Assembly (NCBI GenBank): GCA_014651175.1
Contig: BMWJ01000011.1
Location: 164,120 to 228,119, forward strand
DNA from: Streptomyces clavifer
Lineage (GTDB): Bacteria > Actinomycetota > Actinomycetes > Streptomycetales > Streptomycetaceae
Direction of reading: 5' to 3'
Length of the DNA stretch: 64,000 bases
Within the stretch, counting starts at the first letter, position 1. Each line of letters starts with the position of its first letter. Below the pieces are notes generated by a model. That model was given only the letters and a program-made list of their open reading frames with translations, was not told the DNA's origin and made no database searches. This document shows positions 9,538 to 18,200 of the stretch, one piece after another. The position numbers and the translations under genes were made by a program.

Positions 9538-10493
9538 ACGAACTTCCGTAGAGGGTCGGGCACGTCGGCGGCATGGTGGCAGGCGACCAAGCGGTCGTCC
9601 ACGGCCTGGAGGGCGGGTTCGCGGTCGTGGCACGGGTCCGTCGCCAGCGGGCAGCGCGGCGCGAAGGCGCAGCCCGGCCCGAGGGCGTCGGGCGCGGGCG
9701 GGGTGCCGCGGAGCACCGGCAGCCGGCGGCGACGGGGGCCGTCCTGCGGGAGCGAGGCCAGCAGGCCAGCCGTGTACGGGGCGCGTGGACGGCCGAGTAC
9801 CTGCCGTACCGGGCCGAGTTCGGCCGCCCGCCCCGCGTACATCACCAGCACCCGGTCCGCGTGGGCCCGTACGACGTCCAGGTCGTGGGTGATGAGGACC
9901 AGTGCGGCGCCGACCGCTTCGCGCTGCTCGGCGAGCACCCGCAGGACCTGCTCGCGGCGCTCCTCGTCCAGTGCTGTGGTCGGTTCATCGGCGACGACGA
10001 CGTCGGGCTCGTTGACCGTTGCCATGGCGATCACCGCGCGCTGTCGCATTCCGCCCGAGTACTCATGGGGGTAGGCCCGTGCCCGGCGCGCGGCGTCCGG
10101 GATGCCGACCCGGTCCAGTGCCGCCACGGCCCGGGCGTGCGCCTGTCTGCGGGACAGGCGCCGTACCGACCGTACGGCGGCGGCGAGCTGGTCGCCGACC
10201 GGGTGGACGGGGGAGAGGGCGGACAGGGCGTCCTGGGGGACGAGGGTGATCCGGCGCCCGCGTTCGGCGGCGGGATCGGCGTTGTCCCGCAGGCGCACGC
10301 TGCCGCCGACGGTCGCGCCGCGCGGCACCATGCCGAGCAGTGCCCGGGCGGTGAGGGACTTGCCCGCCCCCGACTCCCCGACGATGGCGAACACCTCGTG
10401 CGGGAGTACGTCGAAGGTCAGTCCGCGCACCGCCTCGACCTGGCCGAACGAGATCCGCAGGTCACGGACCGACAGCAGTGCTTCAGACGGCAT
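9534..10493 (-). CDS. ABC importer ATPase, DppD/OppD-type
   Basis: This encodes a 319-residue ATPase with Walker A GESGAGKS, a Q-loop segment VPQDALSALSPVHPVGDQL, signature YSGGMRQRAVIAMA, Walker B DVVVADEPTTALD and switch LITHD. The C-terminal oligopeptide-transporter extension carries conserved cysteines (GCAFAPRCPLATDPC) that bind a cofactor cluster in some family members. It overlaps the permease gene by eleven bases and the partner ATPase by four, so the operon is translationally coupled. Length is normal. Confidence 0.92.
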   Translation of the reverse strand: MPSEALLSVRDLRISFGQVEAVRGLTFDVLPHEVFAIVGESGAGKSLTARALLGMVPRGATVGGSVRLRDNADPAAERGRRITLVPQDALSALSPVHPVGDQLAAAVRSVRRLSRRQAHARAVAALDRVGIPDAARRARAYPHEYSGGMRQRAVIAMATVNEPDVVVADEPTTALDEERREQVLRVLAEQREAVGAALVLITHDLDVVRAHADRVLVMYAGRAAELGPVRQVLGRPRAPYTAGLLASLPQDGPRRRRLPVLRGTPPAPDALGPGCAFAPRCPLATDPCHDREPALQAVDDRLVACHHAADVPDPLRKFV

Positions 10494-12228
10494 GGGCGGT
10501 CTCCTTCCGTACAGTGCGGCCGGTCGTGCGCCGACCCCCCCGGCCTTGCGCGTATGCCGCGCCCGACACGGCCAGTCCCGCCAGCAGGGCCAGTGCGGCG
10601 GCCGGGGCGAGGGCAGCCCAAGGGGCGCGTTCCACGTAAGCGCGGGACTCGTCGAGGAGAAGCCCCCACTCGGGGTCGGGCGGCTGGGCGCCGAGGCCGA
10701 GGAATCCCAGGGATGCCAGGGCGAGGGCGATGCCGGGCAGCCGCAGCAGGGCGTGGCGGGCTACCGGGGCGGCGACGGACGGCAGGACGTGCCGGGTGAG
10801 CATCCACAGCGGCGGCGCGCCTATGGCGCGCTGGGCGGTCAGGAACGTCGACGCCCGGACCTCTTGCACCAGCGCCGCCGCATGCGCGGCCAGGGGCGGC
10901 CAGGAGATCAGCGCGACCGCCAGGGCCGCTCCGCCGGTGCCGGGACCGGCGGCCGCCGCGACCAGGATGCCGACGATCACCGGCGGCAGCGCGTTGGCGA
11001 TGTCCGCAGCGCCCGACGCAATGCCGGGCACGAAGCCGAGTGCCAGGGCGACCACCAGGCTCAGCAGGCACACGGCCGCCGCCGTGCCGACCGTGGAAGC
11101 GGCCCCGTGACCGAGCCGGGCCAGCACGTCGCGGCCCAGCCCGTCGGTGCCCATCGGGTTCGACCAGGAGGGCGGGGCCAGCCGAGCCGTGGTGTCGACC
11201 GCGTAGGGGTCGCGGAACAGGCCCCAGCCGATCGCGGCCAGCAGCAGGGCGCCGAGGGCGGCCGGGATCGCCGGGTGCGCCCGGACAGGGCGGGCCGGCG
11301 GCAGCGAGAGCCCGGCGTCACGCAGGGCGGGCCCCAGCAGCCGGCGTCGTACGAGGGCGGCAAGCGCGCCGGTGACCAGGCCCAGGGCGAGCAGGGCGAG
11401 GACGGCGCCCTGGAGCAGCGGCAGGTCCTGGGACTTGGCCGCGCCCAGCGCGGTACGTCCGATGCCGGGTACCGCGAAGACGGTTTCCACCGCGACCGCG
11501 CCGCCTGTCAAGCCGACGGCAACCATCCCGAACTGCGGTACCAGCGGCGGCAGTACGCGACGTAGCGCGGCGAACGAGACACGGGTGCGGCTCACTCCTG
11601 CTCCCTGCCACAGCTCCACCCACCGTTCGTTCAGTACGGCGGGCAGCGCGTCCGCGACGAGCCGCCCGAGCAGTCCGCCCGCGGGGACACCGAGCGCGAG
11701 TGCGGGCAGGACCATGTACTCGGGGCCCTGCCATCCGGACGTCGGCAGCCACCCCAGCCACACTCCGCACACCAGCAGCGCCACGGTGGCCAGGAGGAAC
11801 TCCGGCACGGCGGCGGCCATGGCGGCGAACGCCCCCGCCGACCCCCGCCCCCGCACCAGTACGGGTGTCACCAGGGCCACGGCCAGCAGCACCGCCACCA
11901 ACAGCGCTGCGGCCATCAGGCCCAGCGACACCTGGAGCCCGGAGGCGACGGACGGCAGGATGTCCGTCCCTGACACCCAGGAGGTGCCGAGGTCGCCGCG
12001 CAGGAGCCCGGTGGCCCAGTCGCCGAGCAGGGAGAGCGGACCTGCCTCCAGGCCGAGGTCCCGGCGGATCGCGGACAGGGCCTCCTCGGTCGGCTCCTGT
12101 TCGGCGGACCGCGCGCGAAGCACGGTCAGGGCCGGGTCCCGGCCGGAGAGCCAGGGCAGCAGGCCGACGGCGGCCAGTGCGGCGGCGAGGGCGACGGCGC
12201 GGGTCACCCCCGCTGCGGTCGGCCTCAC
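10483..12228 (-). CDS. ABC importer permease, DppB-DppC fusion
   Basis: This encodes 581 residues with two binding-protein-dependent permease halves in one chain. The first half (about 1-300) ends near the DppB-type motif VFAVPGIGRTALGAAKSQDLPLLQG. The second half (about 315-570) begins with NPMGTDGLGRDVLARL and shows the DppC pattern GIALALASLGFLGLGAQPPDPEWG. In most systems these are separate proteins of about 300 residues each. The start is a GTG overlapping the lipoprotein stop as GTGA. It should form the membrane channel for the two ATPases downstream. Confidence 0.92.
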   Translation of the reverse strand: MRPTAAGVTRAVALAAALAAVGLLPWLSGRDPALTVLRARSAEQEPTEEALSAIRRDLGLEAGPLSLLGDWATGLLRGDLGTSWVSGTDILPSVASGLQVSLGLMAAALLVAVLLAVALVTPVLVRGRGSAGAFAAMAAAVPEFLLATVALLVCGVWLGWLPTSGWQGPEYMVLPALALGVPAGGLLGRLVADALPAVLNERWVELWQGAGVSRTRVSFAALRRVLPPLVPQFGMVAVGLTGGAVAVETVFAVPGIGRTALGAAKSQDLPLLQGAVLALLALGLVTGALAALVRRRLLGPALRDAGLSLPPARPVRAHPAIPAALGALLLAAIGWGLFRDPYAVDTTARLAPPSWSNPMGTDGLGRDVLARLGHGAASTVGTAAAVCLLSLVVALALGFVPGIASGAADIANALPPVIVGILVAAAAGPGTGGAALAVALISWPPLAAHAAALVQEVRASTFLTAQRAIGAPPLWMLTRHVLPSVAAPVARHALLRLPGIALALASLGFLGLGAQPPDPEWGLLLDESRAYVERAPWAALAPAAALALLAGLAVSGAAYAQGRGGRRTTGRTVRKETAHAV

Positions 12229-13712
12229 TTGACGTGGGTGTCAAGCGTGACCAGTTCCCGCTCGCGCGGGTCGTGGGCGGCGCCGACCACGTCGGCGGCG
12301 TCGCCCTGGATCACGCGCTCGTGGAGCATCGGCACGGCCGCGTCGGTGGCGAGTACGGCGGCCTCGGCATCGACGACGGCTCGGCGGCGGGCGTCACCTG
12401 TCGGCGTCGCGCCCGCCTTGCTCAGGGCCTTGTCCACGGCCGGATCGGCGAGCTGGGGGATGTTGAACGAACCGTCGGAGGCGAAGTCGCTGTACAGGTA
12501 CGCGGCCGGGTCGCCGGAATCGAGGACGGTGGCCCGGGAGAGGATGAACGCGTCGAACGCGCCCGCCAGGGCGTCGGACTCGATATTGGCGTACTCGCGG
12601 ACCTCCAGCTTCACCCGGAACCCGGCCTTCTGCAGCTGCTGCTGCAGGGCGGCGGCCACCTCGGGCAGTTCCGCCCGGTCGGTGAACGTACCGATGGTGA
12701 TGCTCTTGCCCGCCGGATCAGCCGACTTCGCACCGCGCGCCGGCTCGCGCAGGTCGGCCGCCCACGGCAGCGCGGGCCCCAGCAGCCCCTCGGCCACGTC
12801 GGCCCGCCCCTCGTACACGCCCTTCACGATCGATTTGGCGTCGATCGCCTCCCGGGCCGCCGCCCGCAGCGCCGGGTCCTTGAAGGCGCCCCTCTCCGTG
12901 TTGAGGTACAGCGTGTTGGTGCGCGGCATCGGGACCTCGGTGATCAGGTCCTTGTCCAGCAGCGCTGCCTGCGAGACGGGTACCGCCTCGACGATGTCGG
13001 CCTCGCCGCTGCGCAGGGCGGCGGCGCGGGCGGTGCCGTCAGGCACGAACGTCACGTCGATGCCGGAAGCCTTGGCCGTGCCGCCCCAGTAATCGTCGTA
13101 ACGGTCGAGGGCGGCGGAAGAGGTGCCGTTGACCTTGGTCAGCTCGAAGGGACCGGTGCCGGCACCGACCGGATTCACCGTCTTCCCTCCGTACGCCTTC
13201 GCCGCGAGGATCGACAACTGCGGGGAGCTGAGCCGCTGGGGGACCAAGGGGTCCTCCTCGGCGGTCGTGACGATCACCGTGCCGGGGTCCCCTTCCTTCA
13301 CGGTCAGCTCGACGCCGTCGAGAATGCGGGGCTTGGGGGAGGCGCCAGTGGCCTCGGTGAGGGAACGGACGACGGCCTCGGCGGTCAGTTCGGTGCCGTC
13401 GTGGAAGGTGACGTCCTTGCGGAGGTCGAAGGTCCAGCTCCGGCCGGACTGCTTCCATCCGGTGGCCAGCGCGGGCTCGGCGTCGCCGGCCGCGTTCAGG
13501 CTCACGAGTGTCTCCGCGGTGGACCAACGGGACAGCTTGAACGCGTCGTCGGAGAGCGGGGAAAGGCCCGAGCGCGGCGGCTGCATCATCGCGACGCGGA
13601 GGCGCTCGCCTGCGCCGGCGCCGGTGGCCTCCGTGGACGCGAAGCATCCGGTGAGCAGGGCGGAGGCGGCGAGGACCGCGGGGAGCAGCAGGAGACGGGA
13701 CGGGACGCGCAC
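12225..13712 (-). CDS. ABC importer substrate-binding lipoprotein, family 5 type
   Basis: This encodes a 495-residue extracytoplasmic solute-binding protein (SBP_bac_5 family, as DppA/NikA/CntA). It begins with a lipoprotein signal ending LLTGC and shows TWSFDLRKD-like (SWTFDLRKDVTFHDG) and PVGAGTGPFELTK family segments. I chose the GTG at 13712 because a GGAG site precedes it and the signal peptide follows directly; the longer frame from 13811 would run over the Zur-like box. It is the first gene of the importer operon. Ligand type cannot be read from sequence. Zinc or a zinc-metallophore complex is inferred from the upstream box. Confidence 0.88.
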   Translation of the reverse strand: MRVPSRLLLLPAVLAASALLTGCFASTEATGAGAGERLRVAMMQPPRSGLSPLSDDAFKLSRWSTAETLVSLNAAGDAEPALATGWKQSGRSWTFDLRKDVTFHDGTELTAEAVVRSLTEATGASPKPRILDGVELTVKEGDPGTVIVTTAEEDPLVPQRLSSPQLSILAAKAYGGKTVNPVGAGTGPFELTKVNGTSSAALDRYDDYWGGTAKASGIDVTFVPDGTARAAALRSGEADIVEAVPVSQAALLDKDLITEVPMPRTNTLYLNTERGAFKDPALRAAAREAIDAKSIVKGVYEGRADVAEGLLGPALPWAADLREPARGAKSADPAGKSITIGTFTDRAELPEVAAALQQQLQKAGFRVKLEVREYANIESDALAGAFDAFILSRATVLDSGDPAAYLYSDFASDGSFNIPQLADPAVDKALSKAGATPTGDARRRAVVDAEAAVLATDAAVPMLHERVIQGDAADVVGAAHDPRERELVTLDTHVK

Positions 13713-13770
13713 GGGGTCACTCCGGGTAAAGGGCGGGTCAATGGTTGAGCGTGCGACGACCGTAGCATGA

Positions 13771-13785
13771 TGATAATCGTTTTCA
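13771..13785. promoter_or_regulatory. Zur-box-like palindrome upstream of the importer operon
   Basis: TGATAATCGTTTTCA is an imperfect 7-1-7 palindrome about 60 bases upstream of the chosen lipoprotein start, within an AT-rich patch. It matches the form of the boxes at 1403 and 4918. Confidence 0.65.
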
Positions 13786-14370
13786 GGAACGAGATCTGGC
13801 CCTGCGCCCATGCGCAGGAAACTTTTCGGCGCCCGCGTTCCCTTCGGGCGCTGGGAGGTGTTCGTGGATCAGGCAGGTGTAGGGAAACCCTTCTGGTGCT
13901 CGGCCGCTATCGGCGCGTGGATGAGCCTCGGACAGGGGGTGTTGGTCCCGTCACGTGCAGCTCGTGCCAGGCTGATCCGCTATGTCCATACCTTGGTCAT
14001 GCCTGACTGCTCCAACAGCCTGACGTGGCAGAAACACGATCGCGGCCAGCACCTCCCGATCACCGTGCCGGCGCCGACCACCACCCTGGACCGTGCTCAC
14101 GATGGACAGCGCTGTGTCTGTGTTGCGGTGCGGTGCGGACGGTGTGACGGTGGTCGAAAGGCCTGCCACGCACCTCAGTCAGGCCGAGACGACGGCCACG
14201 GGCGAGCATTCACTCCTCGGCGGGTTCCTCGGTCCATCGCCGGTACCGCAGACCCGCGGGGGAGGGCATCGATGAGGTCGGCCTGACAGCGCAGGTACGG
14301 GGTGGAGGCCTTAAAACCTCGACCGTTCCCAGTACGCCACCGCGGAACAAGGCACTCAGCGGGAGCCCAC
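13786..14370. other. Stretch with no supported gene
   Basis: Open frames exist (for example 13810-14286 on +), but they lack a ribosome site, balanced composition or any recognisable motif. I see no RNA gene. Confidence 0.5.
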
Positions 14371-15060
14371 GTGACTCACGAACACGAGCCCAACAGCGAG
14401 GCCGAAGGCGGCCCGGAAAACGACCGGACTGTACCCGACGCCGCAGACGCTGCTGTCCACGCCACGGCCGAGGAGTCCGATGCCCCGCCGTGGTCTCAGG
14501 ACGAGAGGGAGAGGCCGACCGCACGGATCCTCGTGGTGCAGATGGGCCATTGCTTCCGTACATCAGGTGCCACCGGCACACCAGGGGAACAAGTGCTCGT
14601 GAAAGCGGTGGCCGAAACCTGTGCCGAGGAACTCGGAAAGCCCGGTCCGCCGGGGTCGGAGCCTTGGCACCTGCGGGTCATCAAAGCCGACGAGCCTGTG
14701 GAGCAATACGCCGGCGACGCGTTCGTCGCCTTCCACTGCGACGGCTCGACCAATCAGAACGCGCGCGGGGCGAGCGTCGGCTACCGCAACGCCGCAGGGC
14801 AGTCGCTCGCTCAAGCATGGAAACATGCCTACGAACAGCACGGCTGGTCGGGCGGGTTTCGGGACGACAATTACACCGAGAATCTGAAGAACTACTACGG
14901 CACCCGAAAAGCCGTCGAGGTCGGCAACCAGCGAGCGTTCATCGCAGAGTGCGGGTTTCTCACCAACCGGGACGACAAGGCCCTGCTGACCGGCCCGGGC
15001 GGCGTCAACCGCGTGGTACGCGCCCTGTTCGATGCGCTCGGTATCTCGGGGTCCCCGTAG
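14371..15060 (+). CDS. N-acetylmuramoyl-L-alanine amidase-like hydrolase
   Basis: This encodes 229 residues. A charged, disordered N-terminus (about 45 residues, Glu/Ala/Asp-rich) precedes an Amidase_3-like domain. The first zinc-binding His is in MGHCFRTSGATG, a second in VAFHCDGSTNQNARG, and the catalytic Glu in RAFIAECGFLTN. Such enzymes cleave the amide linking the stem peptide to muramic acid in peptidoglycan. I chose the GTG at 14371 because GGGAG lies eight bases upstream. No signal peptide is evident, so export by an unusual route or a cytoplasmic or phage-like role is possible. Confidence 0.75.
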   Translation: MTHEHEPNSEAEGGPENDRTVPDAADAAVHATAEESDAPPWSQDERERPTARILVVQMGHCFRTSGATGTPGEQVLVKAVAETCAEELGKPGPPGSEPWHLRVIKADEPVEQYAGDAFVAFHCDGSTNQNARGASVGYRNAAGQSLAQAWKHAYEQHGWSGGFRDDNYTENLKNYYGTRKAVEVGNQRAFIAECGFLTNRDDKALLTGPGGVNRVVRALFDALGISGSP

Positions 15061-15111
15061 TGGCCCTGTTCTCGTATAGCAGGGTCGACGGCCGGTGTGA
15101 CTGAAGCCTCT

Positions 15112-15370
15112 TCAGCGTTGTCTCTCCGGCGTGAGGACGGCCTTGGCGATTGACGCCATGTAGTTGGTACTGCCTCGGGACCTGCGGAAGATACGCCAGG
15201 ACCTCGGGCCGCGACGCCGCGTTCGACGGGCGCTCGTGCTGCGGCCAAGGCCTGGTCTAGGACCATTTCGGTGGGGTGAGTTCCTGCAGGGCCTGCGCTT
15301 GATGCCGGTGGTTAGCCACGCCGGCACCTTGGTAGGCGAGATTCGGCCCAAGGTTGAATCCGGGTGTGAG
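15112..15370 (-). pseudogene. IS5-type transposase, C-terminal remnant
   Basis: The end of a DDE transposase is readable: a segment with ..YQGAG.. followed after a frameshift by the family tail SWRIFRRSRGSTNYMASIAKAVLT. This is typical of the last 80 residues of IS5/IS1647-like transposases in Streptomyces. The rest of the element is absent. Confidence 0.65.
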
Positions 15371-15436
15371 TAGTTGCGGTACAGAGAGTGCCGCGCGGCC
15401 ACTCGACGGGCGCACGCCTCTGGCCAGGGTCTGGGC

Positions 15437-15895
15437 GTGCCCGTGGAGTTTGGGATTGATGAGCAGGCCGAAGCGTACGGGATGTTCACTGAGGTGCCCA
15501 TGCCCCCGGAGCTGGAGCGATGATGACGACCATGATCTGATTGCGCTGCGGCGTGCGGACGTGCACCGGCCGGGCATGGCGGTGCAGATACACCGTCCGC
15601 TACGTCGGGCGCTTCCTTGGCGAGGACTCGCTCGCGGTGCCGTAGAGGCCGTGGAGTACCTGGCCGGGCAGCTGGGGATCGAGGACGCTTCGTGCGTGAA
15701 GCGGCACCCGGAGCGCCGCAGGACGCCGTGCGAGCACGCGGCAGAGATCCAAGAGCGGTACAGGTACCGGGATCTCACCGACCGGAAGTGGGGACGGGAG
15801 TTCCGTGGCTTCCTGTACGGGCGCACGTGGAGGCACGCCGAGGGGCCTGTGGCGCTGTGCAACCACGCGGTGACGTGGCTGAGGAGTACGACCAG
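15437..15895 (+). pseudogene. Tn3-family transposase, N-terminal remnant (DUF4158)
   Basis: The sequence begins with VPVEFGIDEQAEAYGMF, loses frame after PPELER, and resumes with DLIALRRADVHRPGMAVQ. It then runs VEAVEYLAGQLGIEDASCVK and YRYRDLTDRKWGREFRGFLY. These match the N-terminal DUF4158 domain of Tn3-family transposases. The catalytic C-terminal part is missing. It lies back to back with the IS5 relic, marking an insertion hotspot. Confidence 0.7.
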
Positions 15896-16069
15896 AACGG
15901 GAGCTCGGCCCCGCGCAGACACCCGCCAGATCCGCGTTCCTGGGCGATCGTTGAGCCGGTAGGTCCTGCACGAAGCGGGATTTTTCGGCCTCAGTGCCCG
16001 CCGGTCAGCGACGCTGATTGGACTTTCGGCAGTGGTCGAAGGGCGCCCGATGTCCGTACCGTCACCTCC

Positions 16070-17512
16070 GTGGACAGCACAATGATCAACGGTGGGACTG
16101 CGACCGGAACCACTCTTCTACGGCGGGCACTTGATCCTGGGACCATTCTGGCGGCGGCTACCGCGGTGGTTGCCGGTCTGAGCGTGATGAACCCGTGGTG
16201 GGCCGTCCCGACTGCCGTTGCTGCGTTCCTGGCAGGACGACGTCCTGGACGGACGAAATCGGTAGCGCTCCCCCTGGTCGCGATTCTCGCGGCCGGCGTG
16301 GTGGCCCTTTCCGTCGTTCCTGCTTGGCTCCCCCTGGCCGGCCGGTTTGTGGGAGTGGTGGTTACCGCCACGATGCTGCCCTGGTTCGTGGGCCGGTTCT
16401 GGTGTCAGTATCGGCAGCTTGTTCGGGCCGGTTGGGAGCTTGCTGATCAGCTGCAACGCGAGCAGCAACTGATCGCTGATCAAGCCCGGCTGCGTGAGCG
16501 GGCACGTATCGCTCAGGACATGCATGACGTACTCGGCCATGACCTCAGCCTGATCGCCCTGTCGGCAGGCGCACTCAAACTCGCGCCGGACCTTGAAGAG
16601 CACCACCAAAGGGCCGCAGGGGACATCCGAGCCAGAGCCGCGACCGCAGTGGAGCGTCTCGGCGAGGTGATCGGTGTCCTGCGTGAGGAGACTGACGCAA
16701 CGCCCATGAACCCCAACAGCTCCAGCCTCACGAGTCTGGCCTCCGAGGCTTCTGCGGCTGGCCTCACGGTGGAGTTGCGCACCAGCGGCGAGGCGGACGA
16801 CGTGCCGGCCGTGGTCACACGTGCGGCTCACCGGGTGGTGCAGGAAGCTCTGACCAACGTTGTCAAGCACGCGTCCGGCGCGAGCGTGACTGTCCACGTG
16901 ACGCATGCGGCAACAGAAACAAAGGTCGTCGTGGAGAACGGCCCGCCATCGTCTGCGGCCAACCAGCGGCCCCGGCCTCGGAGCGGGGGGCGTGGCCTTA
17001 TCGGCCTCCAAGAACGTATGCGGTTGACCGGCGGTTCGTTCGACCACGGCCCGCGCGACGGGGGCTACGTAGTCGTCGCGCGTATCCCGCACGCACCCTC
17101 GCCGCCGCTCGCACACTCAGCCTCTCGCGGTTACGAGCTGCCGCAGGAACATCGCCGCGCTCGGCGCCGGGTCGGCCGGGCTCTGGTCGCCGCGGTCATG
17201 GTGCCCCTCGTTACGGGAGCTTTGCTGAGCGGAGCCCTCATGGGCTGGGAGATGATGTCGGCGTCACAGTCGGTTCTGGACCCACGCGACTATGCTCGCC
17301 TACATGTAGGACAAGATCGTTCCGAGGTGGAGCGTCTCCTGCCGGACCGGCAGACGAACTACCGACCGCTGACTGCCGAGCCGACGGGAGACGGCATAAC
17401 GTGCGCGTACTACGCGATGACGGACGACCGGTTCGACGACCGGTCCGGCGACTCCTATCAGCTCTGCTTCCGGAAGGACACCCTGGTGTCCCTGGACACG
17501 ATCACCCCGTGA
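16070..17512 (+). CDS. Membrane sensor histidine kinase (NarL-type partner) with C-terminal outside domain
   Basis: This encodes about 480 residues. Four N-terminal membrane segments lead to a HisKA_3 helix with the phosphoacceptor in AQDMHDVLGHDLSLIAL. An HATPase domain follows, with N box VQEALTNVVKHASG and G box GRGLIGLQERM. After the ATPase comes another membrane helix (VGRALVAAVMVPLVTGALLS) and about 85 residues with a SmpA/OmlA-like look (DYARLHVGQDRSEVERLLP). That tail is unusual for this class. The GTG at 16070 is chosen but an ATG at 16082 is equally possible; no ribosome site is clear, so the transcript may be leaderless. The response regulator follows after seven bases. Confidence 0.88.
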   Translation: MDSTMINGGTATGTTLLRRALDPGTILAAATAVVAGLSVMNPWWAVPTAVAAFLAGRRPGRTKSVALPLVAILAAGVVALSVVPAWLPLAGRFVGVVVTATMLPWFVGRFWCQYRQLVRAGWELADQLQREQQLIADQARLRERARIAQDMHDVLGHDLSLIALSAGALKLAPDLEEHHQRAAGDIRARAATAVERLGEVIGVLREETDATPMNPNSSSLTSLASEASAAGLTVELRTSGEADDVPAVVTRAAHRVVQEALTNVVKHASGASVTVHVTHAATETKVVVENGPPSSAANQRPRPRSGGRGLIGLQERMRLTGGSFDHGPRDGGYVVVARIPHAPSPPLAHSASRGYELPQEHRRARRRVGRALVAAVMVPLVTGALLSGALMGWEMMSASQSVLDPRDYARLHVGQDRSEVERLLPDRQTNYRPLTAEPTGDGITCAYYAMTDDRFDDRSGDSYQLCFRKDTLVSLDTITP

Positions 17513-17519
17513 GCGTTCG

Positions 17520-18200
17520 ATGATCCGGGTGCTGATCGCCGACGACGAGCCGATGATCCGCGCAGGGGTACGCGCCGTTCTGGCGACGGATCCGGATATG
17601 GAAGTCGTCGCCGAGGCCGTCGACGGGCACGACGCCGTGCAACTGGTCCAGCGCCATCGTCCCGCGGTTGCGGTACTCGATATCCGCATGCCGGGAATCA
17701 ACGGCATCGACGCCGCCGTGGAAATCCGCAACACAGTGCCGGCCACGAGCATCATCATGCTGACGACCTTCGGTGAGGACGACTACATCCTCAAGGCGCT
17801 CGGTGGTGGGGCAGCAGGCTTTCTGATCAAGTCGGGCGAGCCAGAGGAACTGATCACCGGAATCCGTGCGGTGGCCGAAGGCGCCGCCTACCTGTCACCG
17901 AAGGTCGCGGCCCGGGTCATCGCGCACCTCGCCGCTACGGGCGCGGGCGCCCTGGCCGGCCGGCGCTCCGCCGCCCGCCACCAGGTCGACGCCCTCACCG
18001 CTCGGGAAAGAGAGGTACTGGCCTTCCTCGGAAGCGGCTTGTCCAACGGGCAGATCGCCCGGCGGCTCCATGTGGTGGAGGGAACGGTCAAAGCCCACGT
18101 GAGTTCCATTCTGGCGAGGCTGGGCGTCGACAACCGGGCCGCTGCCGCGGTGGTGGCCCACGAGGCCGGGATCATTCCGCCTCAACCTTCCCAGCCGTGA
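17520..18200 (+). CDS. NarL/LuxR-type response regulator
   Basis: This encodes 226 residues. The receiver domain has acidic residues D8/D9, phosphoacceptor D54 in VLDIRMPG and a conserved Lys in AAGFLIKSGEP. The C-terminal LuxR helix-turn-helix reads LTAREREVLAFLGSGLSNGQ then VVEGTVKAHVSSILARLGV. It follows the kinase by seven bases and should be its partner. The target genes are unknown; the divergently placed phosphatase gene overlaps its 3' end. Confidence 0.93.
   Translation: MIRVLIADDEPMIRAGVRAVLATDPDMEVVAEAVDGHDAVQLVQRHRPAVAVLDIRMPGINGIDAAVEIRNTVPATSIIMLTTFGEDDYILKALGGGAAGFLIKSGEPEELITGIRAVAEGAAYLSPKVAARVIAHLAATGAGALAGRRSAARHQVDALTAREREVLAFLGSGLSNGQIARRLHVVEGTVKAHVSSILARLGVDNRAAAAVVAHEAGIIPPQPSQP

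Noticed and set aside
13810-14286. A 158-codon rightward frame after the importer operon
   Set aside because: No ribosome site, irregular composition and no recognisable motif.
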